From assembly GCF_037042905.1 (NCBI RefSeq), contig NC_087259.1:22447001-22511000 (forward strand): a stretch of DNA of 64,000 bases. The letters run 5' to 3'. The stretch is from Lytechinus pictus. Its lineage: Eukaryota; Echinodermata; Echinoidea; Temnopleuroida; Toxopneustidae. A program made the translations under genes and the position numbers. How positions within the stretch are numbered: position 1 is the first letter of the stretch; each line of letters opens with the position of its first letter. The notes under the pieces were generated by a model. That model was not told the DNA's origin. It ran no database searches and was given only the letters and a program-made list of their open reading frames with translations. Positions 1-13,100 of this stretch are shown here, in pieces.

Positions 1-1024
1 TGAGGGCAAGGTTGGACAGATGATGTCCCTATATTGCTAATTCCTCTCATTAACCAGTTCGTTTGCCTGTGCTAACAAACAAAATAAGCTGTCCTTATCT
101 TAATCTCCTTTGAAAACGGGGCCTTTGATAACCTGAAAATTTTTTAGTGTTTACATGTACCTTCTATTCGTCCTGTCCAGAGACTATATTGTATGTAACT
201 ACTCTCTGTGTACTTTGTGAGCTATATTGGACAAAGTACATAACAAATAGCAAAGCCAAGCACACACTGTACAATACGTTTGCAATCTGATTTTGAACAT
301 CCCAACCTAAAAAATCTTTATTTTAATATGAATATTACCGGTAAAATAAAAATTTCTGGCTATTAGCAAGCCTCCCTATAGGAATAGAATAGAATTCAAT
401 TCTAACTTGTTCTGACATTTGAACAATTTTGCCATTGCTTGAAAATTAAAGCTGATTTGGATTTTACTCCCAAAAACAGCTTGCAAAGAGACAGAATTTT
501 TAAAGTATTACTCTGAACTTCAAATAAGATGATTTTACTGATGCAAAAATACAGTTCAAGTAAAAAATGGGGTTGCAGTTGGATGAGCTTTAAAAATATT
601 TGCAATTGTTGAATTCCAGGCTGTAAAAAGCTATTGATTTATCAATATGAAAATTTAGTTCAAAATGTCATTTCAAACTTTGCTTCGACAATTTTTAACA
701 AAACATTCTTCATTGCAGTGTTGATGCACTTAATGTGGGAGTCTAAACGCTGCAAACGCTCTTGAGCTTATTTCCTCAGATCTTCGTGCCATGTTTGAAC
801 AAAGCTTTAAATTTATAACACTTTTGATCAACATAAATGTACCACTTAAATTTTTTTTGGGAATGTTTGGGATCATTTGGCATTTGATCTTTAAAATGTT
901 ATAGTTTCTAACATTACAATACCCTTACAAACTTTTATGGTAATTAAATTGTCGCAAAGAAGAAGGAAAACTTTTTTTATAGGGTTGCTGTGACTCAAAG
1001 ACTTTTCCCCACTTAATTTTCCAG
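1..1024 (+). other. XPR1 intron (5' part outside window)
   Basis: AT-rich sequence with no recognisable SPX-domain exon in any frame. It ends in a TTTTCCAG acceptor before the first in-window exon. I see no repeat with clear ends here. Confidence 0.6.
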
Positions 1025-1105
1025 ACGTTATACATCAATGAACTTGAGGCAGGTAACAGACAGAAGGCTATGAGCAAATTAAGGGTGCCACCACTCGGAG
1101 CAAAG
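1025..1105 (+). CDS. XPR1: XPR1 exon 1 in window
   Basis: 27 codons, phase 0 at both ends, acceptor TTTTCCAG and donor GTAAAA. Encodes the SPX-to-TM linker, including [16 protein letters not shown], which is near-invariant in XPR1 proteins. Confidence 0.93.
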
Positions 1106-4100
1106 GTAAAATCATACCAGTATGTCCACCTTTCGTAAAGAGAAGGAAGTCATCCCCATGAACGAGTTAATATGTTAAATTATTTGTCATTTTGATATGG
1201 CTGATATTTGTAATAATAATAAAAAAAAGAGGAAAGTTTTAGTGTATAATGTAATTCTTCTCAGAACAACTGTTTTACTATATGACACACATGTGTTGAT
1301 AGTGTCATTAAAAACTCACCAATCATTTAATCAATTCATACTTCTGCTCTAAAGTTTGATGGGAAAAATATATTTTGGGTTGTCCATTGTCTCTGAACAA
1401 CCTCATAAACATGTCTTTCAATAGGGTTTGTGGGTTTGCATCCCAACTATGACTTTAGTTTCGTCCAGCAAGAAACTTGTCCACATTGTACTTTAGTTTA
1501 AAACTGTATGTACCAGATTATGGTCAATCGAAAAGTCAAAGTAATAATGACAATTAGTGTTTTGAGCACTGTACGAAGTGGATACAATCACTTTCTCGCA
1601 ATAATTGGAGACCTGTTAGAGGGATCATTTCAAACTTGACCCATATGGGAATGATTATGATATGATTAGATTTGGGGTCACATTACCGAAGGTCACAGAG
1701 GTCATAACGCTTATTTGCAAATTTTAGGAGCTAGAAGTGTAACATATTCTCATTCTTGCGATGATGAAGGCATCACTTACGACTCACATATCCATTATTT
1801 TAGTATCAAATTTGCATTAGTTTGCCACAACCCATCTGGTTTTTTGTAGCCTCAACAGTTTTCTTTTTATTTTTGCAGAATATAAATTGGACCACTTTCA
1901 GAGTTGGTTTGTTCCTGGGTATCTTCACTGTTCTGTGCTTTGTTGCTGCTGTTGCAGGTCAGTATACCTCAGGAAAAAAAGGGCCGTAGGAAATCTGGAA
2001 AGAGATTGCAAAATTAGCATAGTGATAAAACATTGCCCAGACCTCCAAATGATTCTGAATTTAGCGGATACAATATATTTTTGACAATACAAAGATTTTG
2101 TTTTTATTATTTCTCATCTTTCTTAATAATATTAGCACACACTCCTAAGGAAAACACTGCCTTTCTTGTCAGTGATTAAAATCTCCCTATTTTTCTGCTA
2201 AAAAGAAGAAAAAAGGTCTTATTTTTCATAAATCCCATTGATTTAAAAAGTAGTAATATACATACATTTAGACAAAACCAAGGGCTACCACGTACAGTAT
2301 ATAACATAACAAGATTCATCAAAATTTAAGATATTGTGAAAGCACATTTGCAGTCATATCTGGATGATCTACCGTGAGAGAGGATAGAATTGACAATACA
2401 ACTGTCTATTACAAAGAGCAGATTATCCATGATGCCAAACATCAACATTCATGTAAAAGTTACATTAAATAAAAATGAACACTGATTGCAGAAATATTAC
2501 GAAGGATATCTAGAACAAAATGAACGAACAACCAGTCACATGAATAAAAAACATTTATCATCATCTTTTAGGCCTCCTCATTGAGAGCAAAGTCGACAAC
2601 ATGCCGGCGGTCAGGATGTACCGTGGAATGTTCCTCATTATCCTCATGATCTTCCTTCTCGGTATCAACACTTACGGCTGGAGGAAGGTCGGGGTCAACC
2701 ATGTGCTCATCTTCGAGTTGGACCCTCGGAATAATCTCTCTCATGAGCAGCTCTTAGAGGTGAGATACATTTAGTAAGGTTTAAAAAAAAATTGAGGAGT
2801 TAAATGTTGATCCATTAGGTGAGTTCAAGTTTGGTTTTGGTGTCAAAGCACAACTTGGATTGCTTCAACTGCCTCTGAAACCTATTCTGAGTTTATAAAA
2901 ATTATCACTTGCATTAAAATTAACCTAACACTGAAGTTGAAATCACCCGCTGTACATGTAGGCCTACCCCCTCTGCCTGTTTTCATAAATGAAAACTTAT
3001 TTTTTGAGAAAGTGGTGTTCCCCCTCCACCGAAGTTTGTGATAAGAGACAAAATCCCCTGGTTGTATGTATTTGAATAAAACTCATGTGGGTATGTCACT
3101 GAACTTGTATATAAGTTACTTGTATGTAATTGGCAGTGTTGAATATGTACAGAGTGTATTTTAAAATAGTTTATATGATCGAGAGTCTCTCGTTATTGTC
3201 ACTGGAAATATTTACTTTGCCTAAAAGCATGCAAATTAAACGTTCATCTTATTTGTACAAATGCAATTAAGATGTGGTATTTATGATTATTTGGTTTGCC
3301 AAATATTGATATACATTAATGGTATTATTCAAGGATCAAAGTTTGGATATAGTAGTAGGGGAAGGCGGGGTAAGTTGTGACACTTTTTGCATTTTGCATG
3401 ATAGAATTGATATGACTAATAATATTGTATAAATAAGTACCTTGCCTTTAAATATGATTCTTGGAAAATCTTTTTCACCTATATACAACTTTCTACCCCC
3501 ACACTGAAAGTCGTTGTGACCTTTGAAAAAAACGATGTCAAGTGGCACAACTTGCCCCATCTATGGGGTAAGTTGTGCCACCTTCGAGGGTAAGTTGAGC
3601 CACAAAAACTATGTACAAAATGTATGCGGGAAGAACCAGCATGTCAATTTTTTATTTAAAGTCTTTTCACTTGCTAATTCTCTAAAAATACCAACATTCT
3701 CTAAAAGTAAAAGAACTGTCATGTGAATTTGCTCTTTTCTGCCTGCATATCGATGGCTTTTTAAGGTTTGATTGTGTTTTTATTTACATTACCATAAGAA
3801 TTACCATGGCTCAACTTGCCCCATGTTTGCTGGCTCAACTTACCCCAGTCCAAACTTAATGCGATAATTTCGCATCCACACATTTCTTATGTATCCACCA
3901 TGTAAAAGACTGTGACAAGAATGAAGATCCATACCTGGACTGACAATGTTGTTCTTATGCTTTGTTATATGTAAAGAAGTGTGTGTGTAAAAAACACTTA
4001 TCTATATCACACCCTTTTTTACTTTTTTGGCTGAAATCTGTATTTTTCCCTCTAAAAATATACTTTTTGTTTCAAAGTTGAAAACAATGTGGTGGGGTTA

Positions 4101-7100
4101 ATGGTTATGTAATGGGTCATCAATACATGACACCACCATAATGTCTGACTCATTCATTATTGGCCTGGGGGCGGTGGCTCAACTTGCCCCTATGCTCAAC
4201 TTACCCCGCCTTCCCCTACTACTTTATTCAGTTGAAACCTCCCTCACATATACACAGATATAAACAATGTTCTCTTGTGACAAAAGTAAGTTTTGGTGAT
4301 ATCTTTTCTATGATTCTAAGGTTACTAAACTTAAGACTTAATGCTAGCTTTTGTAAATAAGATTTGTGTAAATTTGCTAGTTAAATATGAAGATTACTGG
4401 AAAAAGGATGATGTTTGGATTCATAAAAGATTGGAAAGGACCACATAAAATGTTATTAAATCACCTAATCATTTTATTCAAGAGATACATTTATATCCAG
4501 AGATGCAAAAATTAATTGGTTACTTTAGTTGAGCATTTTTTCCAGTATCAGACGTATTGAATTGGTTATTGTGAAACAATGGCAGAAAGAAAGTATACAC
4601 TATATGAAATTGTCCCCTGTTGAGAATATATTGTAATTCTTGTAATTTATATTAAATCAAAACCACCAGAGTTATCTTTGAGTCTCTAATATTCTGTATC
4701 AGTTTTTTGTTTGTTTGTTTGATTTACTTTTGATTGTAGTGATTTACCTTTGATTGTTGTTCTTCAATGTAGCACAATCTTGTGATTTTGTATTATTTTT
4801 GTTATGTCATGAAATTATGAAAATTAATAAAAACTTCAAAAATAACCCCCCCCCCCAAAAAAAAATGTTAGTCAATATATCAGTTTATTACCTTACGTCT
4901 GAATTTGGACAATATGACACCTTCTCTTGGTAATGTTTTTTAAATAAAGGGCCTTGTAATCACTTATCAAAGCAATTGAAATATTTGATATAAAAAGATA
5001 CAATTATCATATCCTGAACTTTTCAACCATTCCATGTTCAAAAAAAATATACTGTATCAAAAAGGAAAAAAAAACATGTAAATATTTTATTTTGATTGGG
5101 CACCCAAACAAAATTAAATTCTCATATGTTGCGGGGCATACACACATACACATAACGTCTAGTAGTGATTTGGAATGGTGACATGCACTTCAAGGGGATT
5201 CACCAAAACTTTAAATAGGCCTTAACAGGCAACTGTGAAAACCCAAGCACATGTCAATCATATATAATGTTGTTTATCCTTTCTAAAGTTACAATGTTAG
5301 ATAAGATCAAGCACAGAGATATGATTGATTTCGTAATTAATCAGACTATGATCCTTGATGAATTGTCTGGTTGCTGATATGACAGACACCTGCCAATCAT
5401 TTTTGTTACGCAAATATAGCAGGTCATTCACCAGACGCGTTATTGTTCTTTTTTATGTTGTGCAAATAGACCTTATCGCCTAATCGTAGATTTGATTGTT
5501 ACTGTGTTTGCTCAGTTGACATAATGTTTTGAAGAGTTCATTCACACTTGCGATGATCTTTGTGTCTTGTTGCTATTGTGGTGTAAAGTTGAAATACACA
5601 ATCTTTCATTCATTTAATAAACCTTGAAGTTTCTCCAAGTGAGTGTGTGAGTGTGTGTGTGGGGGGGGGGGGGGCTTAGAGGGATTGCAGTTTGGCATTT
5701 TCAATTTTGTTTAGGGGGGGGGTTAAGCTTGCTTGATTTTGCACAACATGTATTGGACATTGAATTGGAAGTACCAACATTTTATTTTTAAATGAAATTA
5801 AAGGGGCTTACTAATGGAATACACTAGTGCCCATTGAGTTTCTTGTTACATCTGGTTGTTTTTATCCCCCCACATCTATCAGGTCTTACTTCCTGATGAT
5901 TCTTCAATGTAATCGTTATGAAAGCCTTTCTGAATCCTTACAATTATTATATATAAGACCTGTAAATCAAATATTTAATTTGTCTCACCATCAGTTTGTC
6001 TCTGTTTAATTTTGTTTGCCAGAGTTGTTTTTTTAATGACAAAAGTGTTATGTAACAGGCCTCGGATTTCATCCATTCCCACCCAATATGTACTTCATCC
6101 GCTCCCTTGGGAGTATTAGTGTTTGTGACAGAATATGCATCTTTTTGCCGGACATACATGTCAGAAGAAACTCTTACTTTTTATGTCATCTTTTTCAGCT
6201 CTTATTTTCTGTTAAAAAGGGACCACTAATATGATTTTTTACTTTTGTATCAGTTGTCAGTGATGGTTTTATCATTTGACAGTAATGAGTCTAATACGTC
6301 AGTGTGTCACATCTGATTATGTTTTAGGTTGCTCTTCTATTCCTGGTGTTTTGGATCATCAGTATCTTAGCATTCATCTGCTGCGGCATGACCAGCATCC
6401 CTCCATACATCAACCCACTCATCCTGGCAGGTTCCATGCTACTATTTCTTATCAACCCCACCAGGACGCTCAACTACAGGGCACGGTTTTGGCTCCTTAG
6501 AATTCTAGTGAGTTCTGCCAATTCTAACCCTTTTTCACTTTTATTGTTACATGTAGATTCTCTTCTGCACCTCCATTTCCATCACCTCTCTTTTACCTTC
6601 TTTCTCTTTTCCCACCCTGTTAGTCAAATCTCTGTGAATACATCATCTTTTTTTTGGTTTTATTCTCTCCTACCCTTTATATTTTTCTTGTCTTTCATTT
6701 CCCCCTTTCCCTCACTTCTAGCCCCCAAAATGTTAGTGACATATCTGTGTGTGTGGCTAATTTCAGCTCTCTCCCGTCTTCTGTTTGATTCTCTACTACA
6801 GTGTACCCCTAACTTCACATTTTAAATTATTACTATGTTTCAGTTATTTATTGGGGTGATTACAAATTTTGGTGTCAGGATAATTTTCAGTATCTGCACT
6901 GCACCAAACTTAAAATGAAGCAAGTCCTAGGATGAATTTTCACTAGGTGTTGAACATTCTGTAGTGTGATAAGTCATTTTTCTAAAATCACAGTAGAAGT
7001 TGGAAATTCAATCTGTGGGTATTTCATCAACAACCATACTTTAAGAAATAGTCAATTCCAACAACTATCCATTTTAATGGGTTGAAAAAAAAACAGGTGC

Positions 7101-10100
7101 CTGACAGTTATGGAATCTGTCAGATAATGATTATTTGGCAGTTGTGACCAATTATCATGAAATGGTCTCCTGAATTCCCCTTCAACAAAAACACTGAACT
7201 TGAAATCACACACTGAATAAACAGCAATGGATATCATTGCAAGATGCATTCTCACAGTCACTACTTGATGTTCTGTACTATTATGCGTTTCTTGTATATG
7301 TTTAGTTGAAATGAGTGATTTGTTTATATTCCGGGTTTCTGCAATTAAAGTTTAAGATAGAAAGAAAGCAAAAACGAGTAAAACAATAATAATTGTACAA
7401 TTTAAGTATAACTTTATTTATAATTTTATTGTTATATTCTATTTTTGTTTTCTTCTTCTCTGTCTTTCTCCTCTCCTCTCTTCTTGATCCCTGCTCTCCC
7501 CCCTTTCCCACTCCCTCTTCCCTGGTCTTCCTGTCTCCTTAACTATCTCCCCCTTCTTATATCTAGGGTCATATAGCAATAGCTCCATTCCATGCTGTAG
7601 GCTTTGCAGACTTCTGGCTAGCCGATCAGCTTAATAGTCTCACGTGTGTGCTTTTAGACATGGAGTTTCTTATATGTTACTATTCTTGTGAAGTCAGCTG
7701 GGTTGGTGATGGGCAATGTAAGTATCATCAATCCGTTGCAATTTTCTGCTCCCTTTTGTTTTTCAAAGGGGAGAAATTATAAAAGCACAACAGCAACAAC
7801 AGCAAAATAAAAAGAGAAAGAAGAAAAAACCACAATTAAAAAGCAAAACCAAAAACACACACAGATAGATCAAATTATTGAGTATTATATAGTATTGATT
7901 ATAAGAGCCTGTATATTTATAATTAATTCCAGCGGCTCCATTTCCTAAAATTTAGCATTTTCTTGTAATTTTTATGCAGCAGGGCCCTAATAGGATGATA
8001 CCATCTTTGGAGTGCTGAATAAAAAATGTATTTGGTTATAGTTTTTTTGGAACTCAATAATATTTGAAAAATAAACTAAGAAGTTCCTTCATAATTTTCA
8101 TCATTATTAAATAATTCCACAATCTTAAAAGCCACTGTGACAGAATCCAACTAAATGATCAGCAGGTGTTTGTCTGTATACATATGCAAAATGATTTTGT
8201 GGAAAGTAAATGATTGTTTTGTACAGTAAATACATGTACCAAGATAAGTGAGCCACTCTGTCATTAGTCAAGCATTTATCCATGCTGAAATTCATGCACA
8301 TTTCCTCATGTGCCTAACTGTTTTTGATATTTTAAAGCAGCAACGACTAGCAGTCTTATAATAGCCCCTTCTCAAGTCCTCTACTACTCACATCAGGGGC
8401 CTGTTGCAGAAAGAGTCAAAATATCAAGCGCAAGTCCCAAATACGGGTGCTTCATTGGCTGAAAATCAAGTTGCGCAGGATTTTTTTTGTTGCGTTTGAT
8501 CGCAACACTTTCTGCAACGGGCCCCAGGCCAGCATAATGCATTCTGAGCTGTGTAGTCTTGTAATATCAGCACACTTGAATGATAACACACTAATTCACC
8601 ACTCATTACCTTCATACCACACTAATTGTGTTACCAAGTATAAAAACAAGTACTTTCCTCTCAAAAACATTTTAGTTTCTCTGAATGAATAAAATTATAG
8701 GCGAATTCATTTTCTGTTTAATTGATTATCTCAAAATGTATATTTTATTAGACTAGTTATTCATAACACATAGTCAATGAGAGACCACACACACAGTGTT
8801 TGTCAGTTCGCTCCCCCTTTAAACTTAGATCAATTTTCGGTTCCATGACATTTGCTCCGGCGACAATTGCTCCAATGGAAAATCTACACATTAAGCAAAA
8901 CATAAAACCTAACGTCCAAAACTAAATAAACCCTAATCGTAATCATTACAATATTCTGAACCAAAAACTCTATCACAATCCTAACTCTAATCCTATGCCT
9001 TCTGAGATATTAAGACCGGAGCAATTGTCGCAGGAGCAGATGTCGTGTCACCCAATTTTCAGCTACTGTATACACTCATCATTTCATTATCTTTGGCAAT
9101 GTAAACTATGTCAGAACCCGGGAGAGCTAGATCTTTGATGATCTGATCACAGTTTAGCTTGATTTTGAAGAATTTCTTTCAAAGTCTTGTTCGCTTCGGC
9201 TACCCAACTTACAGTAGGTATCAAACTTTTTTTATTTTCATCTCTTGTTATGATTATATCCACTCTTAAATGCTGGTAGCAATATGTAGTTTTTCTGTTT
9301 CTTTATCTTGCAGGTAAATTATCCTGTTTATCTTCCTACTCTCACGCAATACGGGCAGTAGTGGCGTGCCTTCCTGCGTGGTTCCGGTTCGCGCAGTGTT
9401 TACGCCGTTACCGTGACTCCAAGAAAGCATTCCCCCACCTCGTCAACGCAGGGAAATATTCAACCACATTTTTCGTGGTCCTCTTCTCAGCGCTAGTGCA
9501 TATAAGACGGGGTCAGTATGAGGGCTGAGTCAATACTCTCAAACACTGTTCAAACCACTGCTTCAACATTTTATTTTTACAACTGTCTCACTGTATAAAC
9601 AAACAAAAAATTCAAAAGTTGCTGAAATTTCACACTTTTCATTGTTTTGATCCATCAAATAGCAATTTATTTTCCATGTTGTCTTAAACACTGCATTTGT
9701 TTTGTTAGAAACTATTAAAAAAAAGAAGAACATTCTCTTCTTTCGTGAAAGGGAAAGATAGTTTCAATCGATGTCAAAATAGATCTGATATCATGAAAGT
9801 TACCATGTGGGACAAGAATATGCCAAATTCTGTCAAAGTAAATTACGACTTCATACTTACCAGCGGTACCTTAACAATACATTTTTTACCTATGGATAAG
9901 TGAAGACTAATAATATTTTTAATCATTCATATTGAAATTATTATGATATCATTGTCCTTTTTGTGACTTGAAAAAAACAAGGATGATCAATAATGATAAT
10001 TTTCTTGCCAATATTTGAATTTGCTTGAAAATTTGTAGACCTTATTGCCTTATTTAAATAGAACAATAAATGTCATTTTGCTTCTTGTTTTTCCTTGATT

Positions 10101-13100
10101 TCCAGATCAAGAACTACATGAGCATTTTTACCAGGATCCATTATACTGTTTATGGATCTTCAGTGCTTTCTGTAGCTCCTGTTACACCCTTACGTGGGAT
10201 ATCAAAATGGACTGGGGGCTCTTAGAGAAGAAATCCTACAATAAATTACTTAGGGATGAAATTGTTTATCCAGAAAAGGTGAGGCAAGCTACAGATTGTT
10301 GCCGGGCTTTTATAATATGTCATGATAAAATGTTTGTAAGAAAGCTAAGGAATCTTGATTTTAGAGTCATGACATGAGTGGCAACCTTCCTTGGCTTAGA
10401 GAGATTTCTCTACAGGGCCTTGTTGCATAAACGTTATTTTTATGGTAACTTTGTCATCCAATGGTAACTACCGTGGTAACGCTGATCAACAGCAAATCAG
10501 AATCAAGGATTCCATGCAAGTTACCATTGCATGGCAAAGTTCCAATAATGGTAACTTGCATGCAACAGGGCCCAGAAATTAGGTGACTGTTTTTAGAAAG
10601 TTTGTGGTTGTTAACATTGCCATATTCAATTCTGAAATACAGCTTCGTATGAGCTGACCTGAACATTTTTTTAATAGCCAAACAACAAAACAATTCACAA
10701 AGTCAATATGTTTACTAATTCAAGTTTTATTCATTGGTATTCTGATGATTATACCTAGGCTGAACCATTGTCTAAACTAGAAAATTAAACCACACTTTTA
10801 TAGAATACTGGGCTTCATAATATTTCTTCTATATTTATGGCAACTATAATGTATCAATTCATGAAAATTTACATTTTTTATTGTCCTATTCTTCCCATTT
10901 CATAACTCAATTAAATTTTTTACTTCTGTTTAAAAATAATTTTTAATTGGTGAATGAGTTGACAACTGGCAGTCCATAAAAGTGTGGTTTACGTTAATCC
11001 AGGTTTAACTAAACCATGGCTATCAAAATACCACCAATTATGTTTTTGTAGTCACAAAATCAAGGGCAGGGGGAGGGGGGCGTATGAATATTCCCTGTTG
11101 TGTTTGGTAAATAATGCATATCATGTGTATATTGTGTTTGGTAAATAATGCCTATCACTCTATTTGTCAGATCACATTAATTGGAAATACTACATGTACT
11201 GTATACCAAATATTAATCAATTAATATCGTTAAGAATTATTGTGTGTTGGAACGTAAGCATTTCCTTCTCTGATCTTTGTAGGTGTATTATTTTGCAATG
11301 GTAGAAGACTTGGTGCTTCGCTTCATCTGGTCTGTCAATAATACGATGGGTCAGATGGACATCGGCCGAGGTCGTAATGGACTCATCATTTCCACCATTT
11401 TATGTTTCTTAGAAGTTATAAGGTATGATGATGGTGTTAATCAAGATGTTTCTCAACTCACAAGAGAGCTAGTTGTTGCATATATTGTTTATATGATGGA
11501 CTTCCATGTGAAAATGTATTATTTCTTCATATTTTATGTGATTTGTGGTCTAATTTGGCTTTAATGTGAAATTTTTAGAATTGAATTATACTTTGGTTGT
11601 AATATATTTGTATAATTTTCTTCATAGCTATATTCATCCACAATTTAAGTCAAAATCTGATAAGAAAATTCAATTTTGAACTAGAATTCATTTCTGTTTC
11701 TCGCCTATTTCAATTTCTCATTAATGCAATTCCTTTTTTCCCCATATATAAATGTAAACATATACTGTAAATATATATATTTTTTTCAACAATATATCTT
11801 GTCATGATCAGGGGTGTGAGAGTTCAGATTTTTATCTGATTTCAGATTTTTTTGTTTTGATTTTCAGCTTAATTTCAGCTTATTTTTGGCCTTCCTCTGT
11901 ACAAATAGTATGGGAGCTCTTTCTATTTCAGACTTTTTCAACACTCTTCAGCTTTTTTCAGATCTTTTTATTTGTGACCACTCACACCCCTGCATGATTG
12001 ATTGATCATCAAAGGCTAAAAGTTTATTGGTTACTGATCCTACAGTTAGAAAGTTGAATTTAGCAGATAAAAGCTATTTGTATGTGAATCAAAGATGAAA
12101 ATACCATTTCCAGTAACAAACATGTTATATCATATAGGGTACAATGCCCAAATTTATTGATTTTATAGCATTTTTATAATGTTTTTTTAATGCCTTTTGA
12201 TCTTTTCTTTATATGTAGGAGATTTATATGGAACTTCTTCCGGTTGGAAAACGAGCATCTCAACAACTGTGGTCAGTTCAGAGCAGTTCGGGATATCTCA
12301 ATCAAACCAGCGAAGGAAGATGAGAACAACCCCATGAAGGTATGTTTAACAAACTCCCATTGTTAGCATATGATATGTGGAGTGTTGTGGCCCAGTGGAT
12401 TAGTCTCTGGACTTTGAAATAGGGTTGTTAAAATCACAGCACCCCCTCCCCATGTCGTGCAACTATTTATGACTTAGAATAAATTACATTTTTTCAACAT
12501 GTATATTGAAGAAAAATGTGATCAATGTTATGTAATACATTTTGTATTACCCAAATAATGCATGACACAGATCAATCCATCGTGGCATCCTTTAAAACAT
12601 GTGTGGAGTAGGATAAGTGTTGCTTTAATGTACATGTCTTTAGTAGGTACTCAGTCTTTTTTCAGCAGCTTTTTGTAAACAAAAATCATACACATGTATT
12701 TGTGATGTTCTGTGTTGAATGGGTACCTGAACAGAAATCAATGTAGTATTTTACGTTTTTGTTTTTGTTTCTTTTCTTTGGTATACAGGTTGAGGAGATG
12801 ATGGATAATGAAGAATTTGTGCCTCTATGCAAACACAAACCTCCCAGCGAGGTACGCAGGAGAATAAGTGTAAGAAGGTGAGTCCTAAACCATTGATTTT
12901 TGTTTCCAGTTTTTATTTGAACATTTGTTTTACTTCAAATTGGCAACGAGGTTGTCTTCTTTGAATGGTGCAGTGAATATGTAATTTGATGTACATGTAA
13001 ATGAGTTTGTAGATTCTACATGTGCTATTGCCGTGATGGGGAAAGTCAGATGTTCTACACCACCTGTCAGACGTTTGAGAGATGATTTGTTATTTGAATA

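Noticed and set aside
6346..6825. 159-codon + strand ORF over XPR1 exon 4
   Set aside because: Coding only to the donor at 6507. The remainder is pyrimidine-rich intron.
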